A DNA stretch of 64,000 bases from Cupriavidus agavae (GCF_004217045.1 NZ_SGXM01000001.1:2232001-2296000); one strand, 5' to 3'. Counted from the stretch's first letter, positions 8,217-16,507 are shown. Program-made: numbers and translations. The notes: generated from the letters alone by a model not told the origin.

Positions 8217-8969
8217 CTACTTCTTCTGGTTGGTGCGCATCCATTCTTCGAAGCCGACGCGGCCAAGCCGCGCGGCACCCTCGGGCACCAGCGAGCTTTC
8301 CTCCAGCGGGGCGCCGAAGTAGCCCGCGGCCGGATCGGCGGTCACGGTGCGCGCGTCGCCGGTGGCCTTCAGATAGCGCGCCACGATGTCGCAGAGCCGG
8401 TATTTTTCGGGACCAGCGATCTCCACAATGCCGTTGACGGGCGCTGCCAGCGCAGCGTCGGCCACGGCCAGCGCCACGTCGTCGGAGGAAATCGGCTGGA
8501 TCAGGGCCGGTGTGAGGCGGATCGTGTCGTCCCCGCCCGCCGACTGCGCGATGCTGCCGAGGAATTCGAGGAACTGCGTCGCGCGCACGATCGTGTACGG
8601 GATACCCGCCTGGCGGATCAGCCCCTCCTGGGCGTTCTTGGCGCGGAAGTAGCCGCTTTGTTCGAGCTTGTGAGTCCCCACCACCGACAGCGCCACATGG
8701 TGCGCCACCCCGGCGGCCTTCTCGGCCTCGGCCAGGTTGCGGCCCGAGGTCTGGAAGAAGTCGAGCACGGCCTTGTCCTCGAACGAGGGCGAGTTGGCGA
8801 CATCGACCACGACGCTGGCGCCAGCCAGCGCCGCGGCCAGCCCTTCGCCGGTCAGCGCATTGACGCCGGTGCTGGGCGCACCGGCCACCACCTCGTGGCC
8901 GTGTTCCTTGAGCCGGGCCACGACCTTGCTGCCAATCAGGCCCGTACCGCCGATCACTACGATTTTCAT
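8217..8969 (-). CDS. NmrA-like NAD(P)-binding protein
   Basis: A 250-residue Rossmann-fold protein of the atypical short-chain dehydrogenase group (NmrA/YtfG-like). The N-terminal GGTGLIG at 7-13 is the dinucleotide motif. The classical Tyr-x-x-x-Lys is replaced by a looser arrangement around SGYFRAKNAQE. Such proteins act as NAD(P)H-dependent quinone or carbonyl reductases or as redox sensors; the substrate is not known here. GGAGGCGC precedes the ATG. It is the first gene of the operon with the Ohr protein, transcribed from promoter C, and lies in the same orientation as the rest of the stress island. Confidence 0.83.
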   Translation of the reverse strand: MKIVVIGGTGLIGSKVVARLKEHGHEVVAGAPSTGVNALTGEGLAAALAGASVVVDVANSPSFEDKAVLDFFQTSGRNLAEAEKAAGVAHHVALSVVGTHKLEQSGYFRAKNAQEGLIRQAGIPYTIVRATQFLEFLGSIAQSAGGDDTIRLTPALIQPISSDDVALAVADAALAAPVNGIVEIAGPEKYRLCDIVARYLKATGDARTVTADPAAGYFGAPLEESSLVPEGAARLGRVGFEEWMRTNQKK

Positions 8970-9010
8970 GATGCGCCTCCGTCTGGGAAATGTGGAATGA
9001 CTCCACGCTC

Positions 9011-9081
9011 ATGCTAGGCATTGGCCCAGGCATGCACCAGACCGACGCAAGGCGCACGGTGTTTCCCATTTCGCACCAATC
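9011..9081 (-). promoter_or_regulatory. Regulon promoter C (NmrA-like/Ohr operon)
   Basis: Minus strand: 25-base element (GATTGGTGCG, five bases, GGAAACACCG; 9057-9081), 17 bases, -35 TGGTGC (9034-9039), 17-base spacer, -10 TAGCAT (9011-9016). Spacing agrees to the base with copies A and D. The predicted leader is about 35 bases. Confidence 0.75.
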
Positions 9082-9116
9082 GCGGTGCCTGGGCGGAGGG
9101 ACGGGATGGCAGCCGG

Positions 9117-10130
9117 CTAGCGGTTGACCTTGAGCCGGTACTCGCTCGGCGACAGCCCGAAGTGCCGCTGGAACGCCACGCGCATGCGCTCCTCGCTGCC
9201 GAAGCCACATTCGCGCGAGATCTGGTCGATGGGCCGCGCCGGGTCCTGCAGCAGCCGGCGCGCCGCCTCCATGCGGAAGTGCTCCACGCCCTTGGCCGGC
9301 GTGCGGCCGGTCTTTTCCTTGTAGACCCGGGCAAAGTTGCGCGGACTCATGCCGACATGCTCGGCCAACTGCTCCACGCCGAGCGCCTGGCGCGACAGGT
9401 TCTGCACGATCCACAGGTGCAGCGTCTCGAACAGCGGCACCTGGCGGCTCTGCGAGATCAGGATCTCGCTGAGCTGCGGCTGGCCGCCCGGGCGCTTCAT
9501 GTACACCGCAAGTTCCTTGGCGGCGTTGAGCGCCACCTCGTGCCCGTAGTCGGCCTCCACCATGGCCAGCGCCAGGTCGATGCCGGTGGTCACGCCAGCC
9601 GAAGTCCACAGGTTCTGCTGCTGCACGAAGATCGCCTCGGGATCGAGGTCCACCGTGGGAAACAGCTCCCTGAAGCGGTCGAGCATGGCCCAGTGGGTCG
9701 TGGCGCGCTTGCCGTCGAGCAGGCCCGCATAGGCCAGCAGGAACGCCCCGCTGCACACCGAGGCCACGCGCCGCACGCTGCCGGACACCGTATGCAGCCA
9801 CGCGATCAGCGGCGCGGAGTTGCGCGCCACCTGGAGGATGTCGGGCGAGCCCGGCACGATCACGGTATCGATCACGCGCGGGTCCCACTCGCACAGCGAC
9901 TGGGTCTGCATCACGGTGCCCTCCACGCTCGACATGGTGCCGCCCGCATAGCTCGCCGTCAGGCAGCGGTAGCCGGCCATGCCGCGCGCACGCGCGTAGT
10001 TGCTGGCGGCCCAGAACACGGTCTGGGGTCCGGCAAGGTCGAGAAGGCTGACATCGGGATATGCCACAAACAGAATGTTGCGTGGCATGTCTTCAGCGGT
10101 CCCGGAGACTGGGGGCAGATTGGGATCCAT
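9117..10130 (-). CDS. GlxA family transcriptional regulator (DJ-1/PfpI domain plus AraC HTH)
   Basis: A 337-residue regulator. Residues about 17-190 form a DJ-1/PfpI-type amidotransferase-like domain, with a cysteine in the nucleophile elbow (VASVCSGAFLLAYAG). Residues about 230-335 hold the two helix-turn-helix motifs of the AraC family (LAEHVGMSPRNFARVYKEK, then IDQISRECGFGSEERM). Proteins of this layout are often activators that sense a small molecule or redox state through the first domain. The start is uncertain: the ATG at 10130 has no good ribosome site, and a second ATG at 10088 is possible. Promoter D, carrying the shared element, points at this gene, so autoregulation and control of the island are plausible. 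Confidence 0.87.
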   Translation of the reverse strand: MDPNLPPVSGTAEDMPRNILFVAYPDVSLLDLAGPQTVFWAASNYARARGMAGYRCLTASYAGGTMSSVEGTVMQTQSLCEWDPRVIDTVIVPGSPDILQVARNSAPLIAWLHTVSGSVRRVASVCSGAFLLAYAGLLDGKRATTHWAMLDRFRELFPTVDLDPEAIFVQQQNLWTSAGVTTGIDLALAMVEADYGHEVALNAAKELAVYMKRPGGQPQLSEILISQSRQVPLFETLHLWIVQNLSRQALGVEQLAEHVGMSPRNFARVYKEKTGRTPAKGVEHFRMEAARRLLQDPARPIDQISRECGFGSEERMRVAFQRHFGLSPSEYRLKVNR

Positions 10131-10316
10131 GGTGGGCGGGGCGGTAAGTACCGGATGTTACGTCAAGCAGACATGCCCCGGCAATCGCTCCCCCTGACGG
10201 TGGGCGCCAGCGCCAGGACGGGACCGGCATGCCTTCTGCGGGCAGGTGGTGGGACACACGGACCACGTCTTCCTCCATCGTCGAATCGGGAGCGCCCAGG
10301 GGCACGATGAAGAGAA

Positions 10317-10387
10317 AGTCTAGTGAGCGCCGATACCGGTCACAAGACGGCTCGGAGGGAGGCGGCGTTTCCTCGAACTCACCAATC
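10317..10387 (-). promoter_or_regulatory. Regulon promoter D (AraC regulator gene)
   Basis: Minus strand: 25-base element (GATTGGTGAG, five bases, GGAAACGCCG; 10363-10387), 17 bases, -35 TTGTGA (10340-10345), 17-base spacer, -10 TAGACT (10317-10322). The -35, -10 and flanks (CTAGACTT) are the same as in promoter A. The predicted leader before the AraC gene is long, about 180 bases. Confidence 0.75.
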
Positions 10388-10456
10388 GGCCCCGAAACCT
10401 GCCAAACGTGGCGAAGTCTGCCTCTGATCTGGCAGTAAACAAGGGAACGCTGTCAT

Positions 10457-10497
10457 TTACGGCAAATGCACGCGTTATTACCATCTTCTTGCCGTAA
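10457..10497. promoter_or_regulatory. Spaced inverted repeat upstream of the sensor kinase
   Basis: TTACGGCAA at 10457-10465 and its exact complement TTGCCGTAA at 10489-10497 are separated by 23 bases. Half-site centres are 32 bases apart, close to three helical turns, as expected for a looping or dimer-of-dimers operator. It lies in the 520-base gap between the AraC gene and the kinase. No binding protein is known to me for it. Confidence 0.45.
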
Positions 10498-10570
10498 TTT
10501 GGTCAGGGTGAGTACTTAGGCGGGCGCGGCGCGCGGCGCCTCGCAGCCAGTCGACAGTAAGGAATCGAGC

Positions 10571-10639
10571 ATGAATCCAGCACGTCTCGCGATGGTGGGC
10601 AAGAGCGGGCACGGCCGGCTGTGCACGCCGGCAACCTAG
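10571..10639 (+). CDS. possible leader peptide before the sensor kinase
   Basis: A 22-codon frame (begins MNPARLAMVG) with a good ribosome site (AAGGA seven bases before the ATG). It ends 11 bases before the first ATG of the kinase gene, which has no ribosome site of its own. Either the kinase is translated by coupling to this leader, or the kinase start is mis-assigned. No resemblance to a known protein is visible. Confidence 0.35.
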   Translation: MNPARLAMVGKSGHGRLCTPAT

Positions 10640-10650
10640 GCCGTCAGCCG

Positions 10651-11403
10651 ATGCAGCCCGAACACGTGAACCGCCTCGGCATCCTGGGGCGGTCCGTCGC
10701 CATGATCGTCCACGAGGCCATGCAGCCCGTGGCGTCGGTGGTCACGCGCGGGCAGGCAGCGCTGCGCTGGATGCGCCAGGACGAACCCGACACCGCCGCC
10801 GCCATCGCCTCGCTCGAACGCATGGTCAGCGACGCCCAGCGGGCAGCCACCGTGCTCTCCGAACTGCGTTCGCTGGCCTCGCCGCCCTCGGCCGCCCCCC
10901 GGCCCCGTGCACCGCTGGCGCTCGGGGCGCTGCTGCGCGACACCATCCGCTGGCTGGACGATGAACTGCGCCGGATGCAGCTCAGGCCCGACGTCGGACT
11001 CCCTTCCGAGGATGTATCGGTCACCGCCGATCCGACGGCGCTGCGGCAGGTGTTCCTGAACCTGCTGCTGAACGCGCTCGAAGCCATGGCCGATTGCCCG
11101 CCCGGGACGCGCCGCCTCGCCGTCACGCTGGCCGTGGCCGGAGAGTGGGCCGAGATCACCATTGCCGATGCCGGATGCGGCATCGCGCCGGACGTTGCCG
11201 ATACGCTGTTCCGCGCCTTCTACACCACCAAGCGCGACGGCATGGGCATGGGGCTGGCGATCTGCCACCGCATCGTCACCAACCATGGCGGCAGCATCCA
11301 CGCCGAGAACCAGCCGGGCGGCGGGGCCCGCTTCGTGGTGCGCCTGCCGTGCACACCGTTGCCGCCGGCGCCTCAGGCGGCTTCCTGCGCCGCGGCGAGG
11401 TAG
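10651..11403 (+). CDS. stand-alone sensor histidine kinase
   Basis: A 250-residue kinase core without any sensor, PAS or membrane segment. The dimerisation helix carries the phospho-accepting His21 in VHEAMQP, like the HExxQP form of the FixL/NtrB group. The N box (NLLLNALEA, 137-145), DAGCGI (173-178) and GMGMGLAI (197-204) form the ATP-binding domain. With no input domain it must sense through a partner or act as a phosphorelay component. The FixJ-type regulator at 4308 is the natural candidate partner although 5.6 kb away. The start is unclear: the ATG at 10651 and the GTG at 10621 both lack a ribosome site. The 3' end overlaps the convergent reductase gene by 31 bases. Confidence 0.82.
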   Translation: MQPEHVNRLGILGRSVAMIVHEAMQPVASVVTRGQAALRWMRQDEPDTAAAIASLERMVSDAQRAATVLSELRSLASPPSAAPRPRAPLALGALLRDTIRWLDDELRRMQLRPDVGLPSEDVSVTADPTALRQVFLNLLLNALEAMADCPPGTRRLAVTLAVAGEWAEITIADAGCGIAPDVADTLFRAFYTTKRDGMGMGLAICHRIVTNHGGSIHAENQPGGGARFVVRLPCTPLPPAPQAASCAAAR

Positions 11404-13118
11404 CCGTGGATCTGCGACACCACAGCGGCCCCCTCGCCCACGGCCGTGGCCACGCGCTTGGTCGAGCCCGAGCGCACGTCGCCGATGGCGAACACGCCCG
11501 GCACGCAGGTTTCCAGCGTATGGGTGGGCAGGCCAGCCTGGGTTCCCGTCAGCACGAAGCCCTTGGCATCCACCCCCACGCGGCACCCGCCCAGCCAGCC
11601 AGTATTGGGCTCGGCGCCGGTGAACAGGAATACGTGCTCCACCGGCATGGTGCGGCGCTGGCCGGTATCGCAATGGCGCAGCACGGCCTCCGCCAGATGA
11701 TCGTCGCCGCCCAGGTCGGCTACCTCGGTGCGCGCATGCACGGTGATGTTGGGCTGCGCGGCGATGCGGTCGATCAGGTAGCGCGACATGCTCTGCTCCA
11801 GGCTCGCCCCGCGAATCACCACATGCACATGGGCCGCCTGCGCGCCCAGGAACACCGCCGCCTGGCCGGCCGAGTTGCCGCCGCCCACCAGCACCACCTC
11901 CTGCCCGGCGCAGAGCTTGGCCTCCACGGGCGACGCCCAGTAATAGATGCCGCGTCCCTCGAAATCGACGCGATGCGGAATCGGCGGGCGCCGGTACGCG
12001 GCACCCGAGGCGATGATGACGGTACGCGCCTGGATCACATCGCCGGCGCGCGTCCGGAGCCGGTGCACGGTACCGCATTCGAGCCGCGCCACTTCCACCG
12101 GGCTGGCGATATGGGCGCCGAACTTCTGTGCCTGTGCGTAGGCGTTGGCGGTCAATGCCTGCCCCGAGATGCCGGCCGGAAAGCCAAGGTAGTTCTCGAT
12201 CCGCGCGCTGGCGCCCGCCTGCCCGCCCGGCGACAGCGCATCGAGCACGATCACGCGCAGCCCCTCGGACGCCGCGTAGACCGCCGCCGCCAGCCCGGCC
12301 GGGCCCGCGCCGATGATCGCGACGTCATAGACCAGCGTGGCGTCGATCTCGGGCAGCAGGCCAAGGCAGGCGAGCACCTGCGTGGTGTCCGGCCGGCGCA
12401 GCACCGTGCCGTTGGGACAAATCAGCAGCGGCAGGTCGGCGGGCACGGCGCCAAACCTGCCGAGCAGGTTGGCGGCGCCCTCGTCGGCATCGATGTCGAG
12501 CACCGAGTACGGATAGTTGTGCCGGCGCAGCAGCGCCTGCAGATCGATCAACGCGGCATCGGCACCCCGGCCGATCAGCGTCGGGCCACGCCCGCGCTGG
12601 ATCAGCCCGGCGCGGCGCTGGATCAGCGCCTGCATGATCAGCTCGCCGAGCGCGGCCTCGGCCACCATCAGCGAGCGCAGGCAGGCCGGGCGCACCACGA
12701 TGGCGCGCACGTCCTCGATGGCAATGGCGTCGACGAGTTCGGGCATGCCGGACAACTGCCCGATCTCGGCCAGGAAGTTACCGGGGCCGTGTTCGATCAC
12801 CAGTGCGCTGTCGCCCACGCCGTCGCGCTGCACGATGCGCACCCGCCCCGCCAGCACCAGGATCATGCCGTTGGCCGGATCGCCGGTACGCACCACGTGC
12901 GCGCCGGCCTGCCAGGTGCGCTCGCTGCCATAGGGCGCGATGCGGGCGATCTCGGCGGCCGACAGCGTGGGGTACATCTGCTGGCGGTTCAGCATGACCG
13001 GCGTGGCCGCGGGCGGCGCCGCGGCAGCCGAGACAGCCGAGACGGCGGAAAGCGACACGCGCGATGGCACGCCGGTGTCGGGCTGCTGGCTCGGGATGGG
13101 GGCGTTGGCGGGTTCCAT
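11373..13118 (-). CDS. cyclic nucleotide-binding domain thioredoxin reductase-like protein
   Basis: A 581-residue three-part protein. Residues about 45-160 form a cyclic-nucleotide-binding (CRP-type) domain. About 195-255 resembles a thioredoxin/glutaredoxin-like segment. About 265-580 is the thioredoxin-reductase fold, with GAGPAG (270-275) for FAD and GGGNSAG (412-418) for NADPH. The catalytic CxxC of true thioredoxin reductase is missing: the matching stretch is WASPVEAKLC at 394-403. It is therefore unlikely to reduce thioredoxin by the usual route. Fusions of this type are known in proteobacteria, but their reaction is unclear to me. It ends inside the convergent kinase gene and starts opposite a LysR gene. 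Confidence 0.85.
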   Translation of the reverse strand: MEPANAPIPSQQPDTGVPSRVSLSAVSAVSAAAAPPAATPVMLNRQQMYPTLSAAEIARIAPYGSERTWQAGAHVVRTGDPANGMILVLAGRVRIVQRDGVGDSALVIEHGPGNFLAEIGQLSGMPELVDAIAIEDVRAIVVRPACLRSLMVAEAALGELIMQALIQRRAGLIQRGRGPTLIGRGADAALIDLQALLRRHNYPYSVLDIDADEGAANLLGRFGAVPADLPLLICPNGTVLRRPDTTQVLACLGLLPEIDATLVYDVAIIGAGPAGLAAAVYAASEGLRVIVLDALSPGGQAGASARIENYLGFPAGISGQALTANAYAQAQKFGAHIASPVEVARLECGTVHRLRTRAGDVIQARTVIIASGAAYRRPPIPHRVDFEGRGIYYWASPVEAKLCAGQEVVLVGGGNSAGQAAVFLGAQAAHVHVVIRGASLEQSMSRYLIDRIAAQPNITVHARTEVADLGGDDHLAEAVLRHCDTGQRRTMPVEHVFLFTGAEPNTGWLGGCRVGVDAKGFVLTGTQAGLPTHTLETCVPGVFAIGDVRSGSTKRVATAVGEGAAVVSQIHGYLAAAQEAA

Positions 13119-13351
13119 GGCGGCACGCTCTGCAGTGAAGTTGTCCGTGCAAGCAGCCTAGCAGCGCGCGCCGCCAACCTCACTCATGCACTCGGTCACG
13201 CCTCTAGTACTTACGTATGCGTGCCTCGCCCCCACGTATTTCATGCCGCCGCGCCGGGCCTTTGCCAGCCTGGCCTGGCGGCCATCCTGCCCCGCATTGT
13301 CTTTCTTTGGAAACCCCAGTGATGCCAGACAAGAACCAGTCGGAGTCGACT

Positions 13352-14401
13352 ATGGAGCCCTTGCCGGAGCCAGACGAGGAGATCGGCGCGGACGATTCCG
13401 TCGAACCGGCCGAGCGCGGCTTCCGCGTAAGCCTGCCGAACCGCGCCGACGCCCTCTCGACCAGCTTCGCCGCCAGCTACGCGGGGATCATGGCCTTCAT
13501 GGCCGTGGCCAGCGAGGGCAGCTTCGCACGCGCCGGCGAGCGGCTCGGCATCGGCCGCTCGGCGGTCAGCCGCAACGTGCAGAAGCTGGAGACGCAACTC
13601 AGCACGCGGCTGTTCCTGCGCACGACGCGCACCACGCAGCTCACGCGCGAAGGCCAGCGCTTCTTCGATAACTGCAGCCAGGGCGTGACGCACATCGTCG
13701 ACGCCATGAACGACCTGCTCGAACTGCGCGAAGGCCCGCCGCGCGGGCTCGTGCGCATCAGCTCCACGGTGGGCTTCGGCCGCAAGGTCGTGGCGCCGCT
13801 GCTCGACAAGTTCATGTCGGCCTATCCCGACGTCGCCGTGGACCTGCTGCTCGACGACCGGCCCACCGACTTCGCTGCCGAGCAGATCGACGTGGCGTTC
13901 CGCAACGGCCGCATCGAGGATTCGAGCATCATCGCGCGCCAGTTGATTCCGATGCAGATGGCGCTATGCGCGGCGCCGTCCTATGTGCAGGCGCATGGCC
14001 TGCCGCAGACGGTGGAGGAACTGGCCCGCCACCACTGCGTCAACTTCCGCTTTGCCAGCGGCCGCATCTTCGAATGGGAGTTCAAGGTGGACGGCCGCGT
14101 GCGCAAGTTCATGCCCACCGCGCGGCTGACGTTCAACGACGCCGACCTCGTGCTCGACGCCGTGCTGCGCGGCTGGGGCATCGCCCAGATCTCGGGCTAC
14201 CAGATCTGCGACCACCTCGCCGCCGGCCGGCTGGTGGTGGCGCTGGCCGGCCACATGCCCGACGACCGCGGCCACTACATCTGCTACCTGAGCCGCCAGC
14301 ACCTGCCCGCGCGTATCCGCGTGTTCATCGATTTCATGATCGAGAACATCCGCGCGCTGCAGCTCAATTGCCTGACCGCGTTCAACACGGAGGAAGCCTG
14401 A
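13352..14401 (+). CDS. LysR family transcriptional regulator
   Basis: A 349-residue LysR-type regulator with an unusually long acidic N-terminal arm (about 40 residues) before the helix-turn-helix at 46-80 (AVASEGSFARAGERLGIGRSAV region). The C-terminal two-lobe effector domain is complete. The ATG at 13352 has GGAG six bases upstream; an in-frame ATG at 13322 would add ten residues but lacks such a site. It is divergent from the thioredoxin-reductase-like gene, with about 230 bases between them, so it may control that gene. The effector is not predictable. Confidence 0.85.
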   Translation: MEPLPEPDEEIGADDSVEPAERGFRVSLPNRADALSTSFAASYAGIMAFMAVASEGSFARAGERLGIGRSAVSRNVQKLETQLSTRLFLRTTRTTQLTREGQRFFDNCSQGVTHIVDAMNDLLELREGPPRGLVRISSTVGFGRKVVAPLLDKFMSAYPDVAVDLLLDDRPTDFAAEQIDVAFRNGRIEDSSIIARQLIPMQMALCAAPSYVQAHGLPQTVEELARHHCVNFRFASGRIFEWEFKVDGRVRKFMPTARLTFNDADLVLDAVLRGWGIAQISGYQICDHLAAGRLVVALAGHMPDDRGHYICYLSRQHLPARIRVFIDFMIENIRALQLNCLTAFNTEEA

Positions 14402-14654
14402 CGGCGGACCTCCCGCGCGGCAGCGGAGACCAGACACCGGCATGCAACCACCGGATCCGACGAAGGTCTCGGGTGCCTACGATGAAAGGCGTAACGGGAT
14501 CGGACGATGGTCGCGCTTGCCGTCTTCTTCCTTGAAAAAATGCTGCAAAAAGACGCGTTTTGGCGCGCTACCACCGCTTTCTGGATGTTAGGCTGAAGCC
14601 CTTTTGCAAACTGGGCGCCGGTCTTTGCGGCTGCCATTTCTCAAGGAGGTAAGC

Positions 14655-15122
14655 ATGAGCACGCAACCGGGTTCGCCCGAGAAGAAAACCGCCTACTGGG
14701 GCGTTCCATGGGAAGACGCATATGGCTATGCGCAAGCCGTGCAGGTAGGCAACGAGATCTATGTGTCCGGTCAGCTCAGCCACGACAGCAGCGGCAATCT
14801 GATCGCGCCGGCCAGGCTTGACGAGAACGGCAAGCCGAGCGACTTCTCCACCATGGAAGCCCAGATGCGCGCAACCTACGAGAACCTCGCCACCCTGCTC
14901 GGCCGGTTCGGCGCAACGCTGGACAATGTGGTCGAAGAAACGGTCTACGTTCTCGATGTGGACGCCGCCTTCGCGGTGGCAGGCAAGGTTCGCAAGGCAG
15001 CGTACGGCACAGAACGCCCGCAATGCGCCAGCAACCTGATTGGCGTCTCCCGCCTGGCGATGCCGCCGCAGTTGATCGAGATTGCCTGCAAGGCGGTGTT
15101 GAGTCCCAAGGCAACTGCCTGA
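14655..15122 (+). CDS. RidA family protein
   Basis: A 155-residue protein of the RidA (YjgF/YER057c/UK114) superfamily. Canonical members hydrolyse reactive enamines and imines; this one is longer and resembles divergent subgroups such as YjgH, where the activity is less certain. It shows GNEIYVSGQLSHD near the N-terminus and the typical repeat of short beta strands. AAGGAGG precedes the ATG at 14655. It stands alone between a LysR gene and a convergent MFS gene and is followed by a hairpin terminator. Confidence 0.85.
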   Translation: MSTQPGSPEKKTAYWGVPWEDAYGYAQAVQVGNEIYVSGQLSHDSSGNLIAPARLDENGKPSDFSTMEAQMRATYENLATLLGRFGATLDNVVEETVYVLDVDAAFAVAGKVRKAAYGTERPQCASNLIGVSRLAMPPQLIEIACKAVLSPKATA

Positions 15123-15140
15123 AACTGACGGCCGCAGTGC

Positions 15141-15172
15141 AAGAGAGCCCTCGCATGGAGGGCACTCTTTTC
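15141..15172 (+). terminator. Terminator after the RidA gene
   Basis: AAGAG-A-GCCCTC pairs with GAGGGC-A-CTCTT around a five-base loop and is followed by TTCT. A near copy of its core (AGCCCTC, four bases, GGAGGGC, one base, CTCTTTTC) occurs again at 17503-17529. Confidence 0.75.
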
Positions 15173-15195
15173 TGGACTACCCGGCGTGCGGTACC

Positions 15196-16404
15196 TCACG
15201 CAACCTGCTGGCCCCGAGACGAAGCCAGGAATGCGGCCAGCGAGACCAGCGCCAGTGTGCCTCCCGTGGCCACGATGCCAGCCCATCCGAAACGGGTGTA
15301 CAACGTGCTGGCAATCGCCGATCCTGCCGCGCCACCAACAAAGATCGCCGTCATGTACAGCGCATTGAGGCGGCCCCGGCTGGCTGCATCCAGTGCATAG
15401 ATCGCGCGCTGTCCAAGCACCATGTTCATCTGCACTGCAAAGTCGAGGAACACGCCGGTCAGCCCAAGCGCCAGGATCGCCAAGCTGCCGCCCAGCAGAC
15501 CAGGCAGGAAGCTGAGCGCCGCAGTGACCATGGCAGCCAGGGAAGCGGTGCGGCTATGTCCGGCATCCGCCAGCCGTCCGGCAATGGGGGCCGCCACGGC
15601 GCCCAGCGCCCCGACCAGGGCAAACAGGCCAATCTGCGACTGAGAGAGCCCGTGGCGGCCTGCGAGCTCCATGGGCACCGCAGTCCAGAAGAGGCTGAAC
15701 GCCGCAAAAAGCAGCCCCTGGAACAGTGCTCGTTGACGCAGGACCGAGAAGCGCGCGAACAGGTGCCAGAGAGACGCCAACAGGCTCGCATAGCTGGCGC
15801 GATGCTGGGGGACGCGACGAGGTAGGGTCACTGCGATGACGCCGACCGTGAGCAGCGTCATCGCTGCAGCAATCACGAACACGGCACGCCACCCGAGCCA
15901 CTGGGCGGCCATGCTGGAGAGCGGCCGGGAAAGAAGAATCCCGGAAAGCAGGCCTCCCATGATGGTGCCGACAGTGCGACCCCTGAGTGCCTCAGGCGCC
16001 AGATGCGCGGCCAGCGGTATGAGGATCTGCACGCTCACCGAGCTCAACCCGAGCAGCAGCGACACCATGAGGAAAATGCTTGGCTGCGAAGACAATGCCG
16101 CAGCCGCCAGGCTTGCCGCCGCAGCGATGCCACTGATGATCAGCAAGCGGCGATTTTCGAGCAGATCCGCGAGGGGGACGAGAAAGAAGAGTCCGATGGC
16201 GTAGCCGATCTGCGTGAGGGACACGATGACGCTCGCCCGCTCGATCGACATGCCGATCTCCGGCGCGATCAGCTCGATAATCGGCTGTGCGTAATAGAGA
16301 TTGGCGACCAGCACGCCCGCGCACAATGCGAAGAGACCGACCAGGCCGGCGGACATTGGTGCATGTTCGCCGCTGGCAAGCGTCGGGGAGGACTGGGTAG
16401 ACAT
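15196..16404 (-). CDS. MFS transporter
   Basis: A 402-residue major facilitator superfamily carrier with about twelve hydrophobic helices. The cytoplasmic loop after helix 2 reads PLADLLENRRLL, matching the family motif A position. The arrangement suits a drug/H+ antiporter-like or small-molecule exporter, but no substrate can be named. The start at 16404 has GGAG nine bases upstream; the frame extends to 16485 without a better site. A LysR regulator gene ends about 100 bases upstream on the same strand and may control it. The pair is bracketed by near-identical hairpins. Confidence 0.85.
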   Translation of the reverse strand: MSTQSSPTLASGEHAPMSAGLVGLFALCAGVLVANLYYAQPIIELIAPEIGMSIERASVIVSLTQIGYAIGLFFLVPLADLLENRRLLIISGIAAAASLAAAALSSQPSIFLMVSLLLGLSSVSVQILIPLAAHLAPEALRGRTVGTIMGGLLSGILLSRPLSSMAAQWLGWRAVFVIAAAMTLLTVGVIAVTLPRRVPQHRASYASLLASLWHLFARFSVLRQRALFQGLLFAAFSLFWTAVPMELAGRHGLSQSQIGLFALVGALGAVAAPIAGRLADAGHSRTASLAAMVTAALSFLPGLLGGSLAILALGLTGVFLDFAVQMNMVLGQRAIYALDAASRGRLNALYMTAIFVGGAAGSAIASTLYTRFGWAGIVATGGTLALVSLAAFLASSRGQQVA

Positions 16405-16507
16405 GGTTCCGTGCTCCAGTGGAAGGGATGCACGGAGGTTACCGATCCGAAGATGTTGCGAGAATCGCAACCGGGCGCAACACAACGTTGCGCCCCGGAC
16501 ATAGCGC

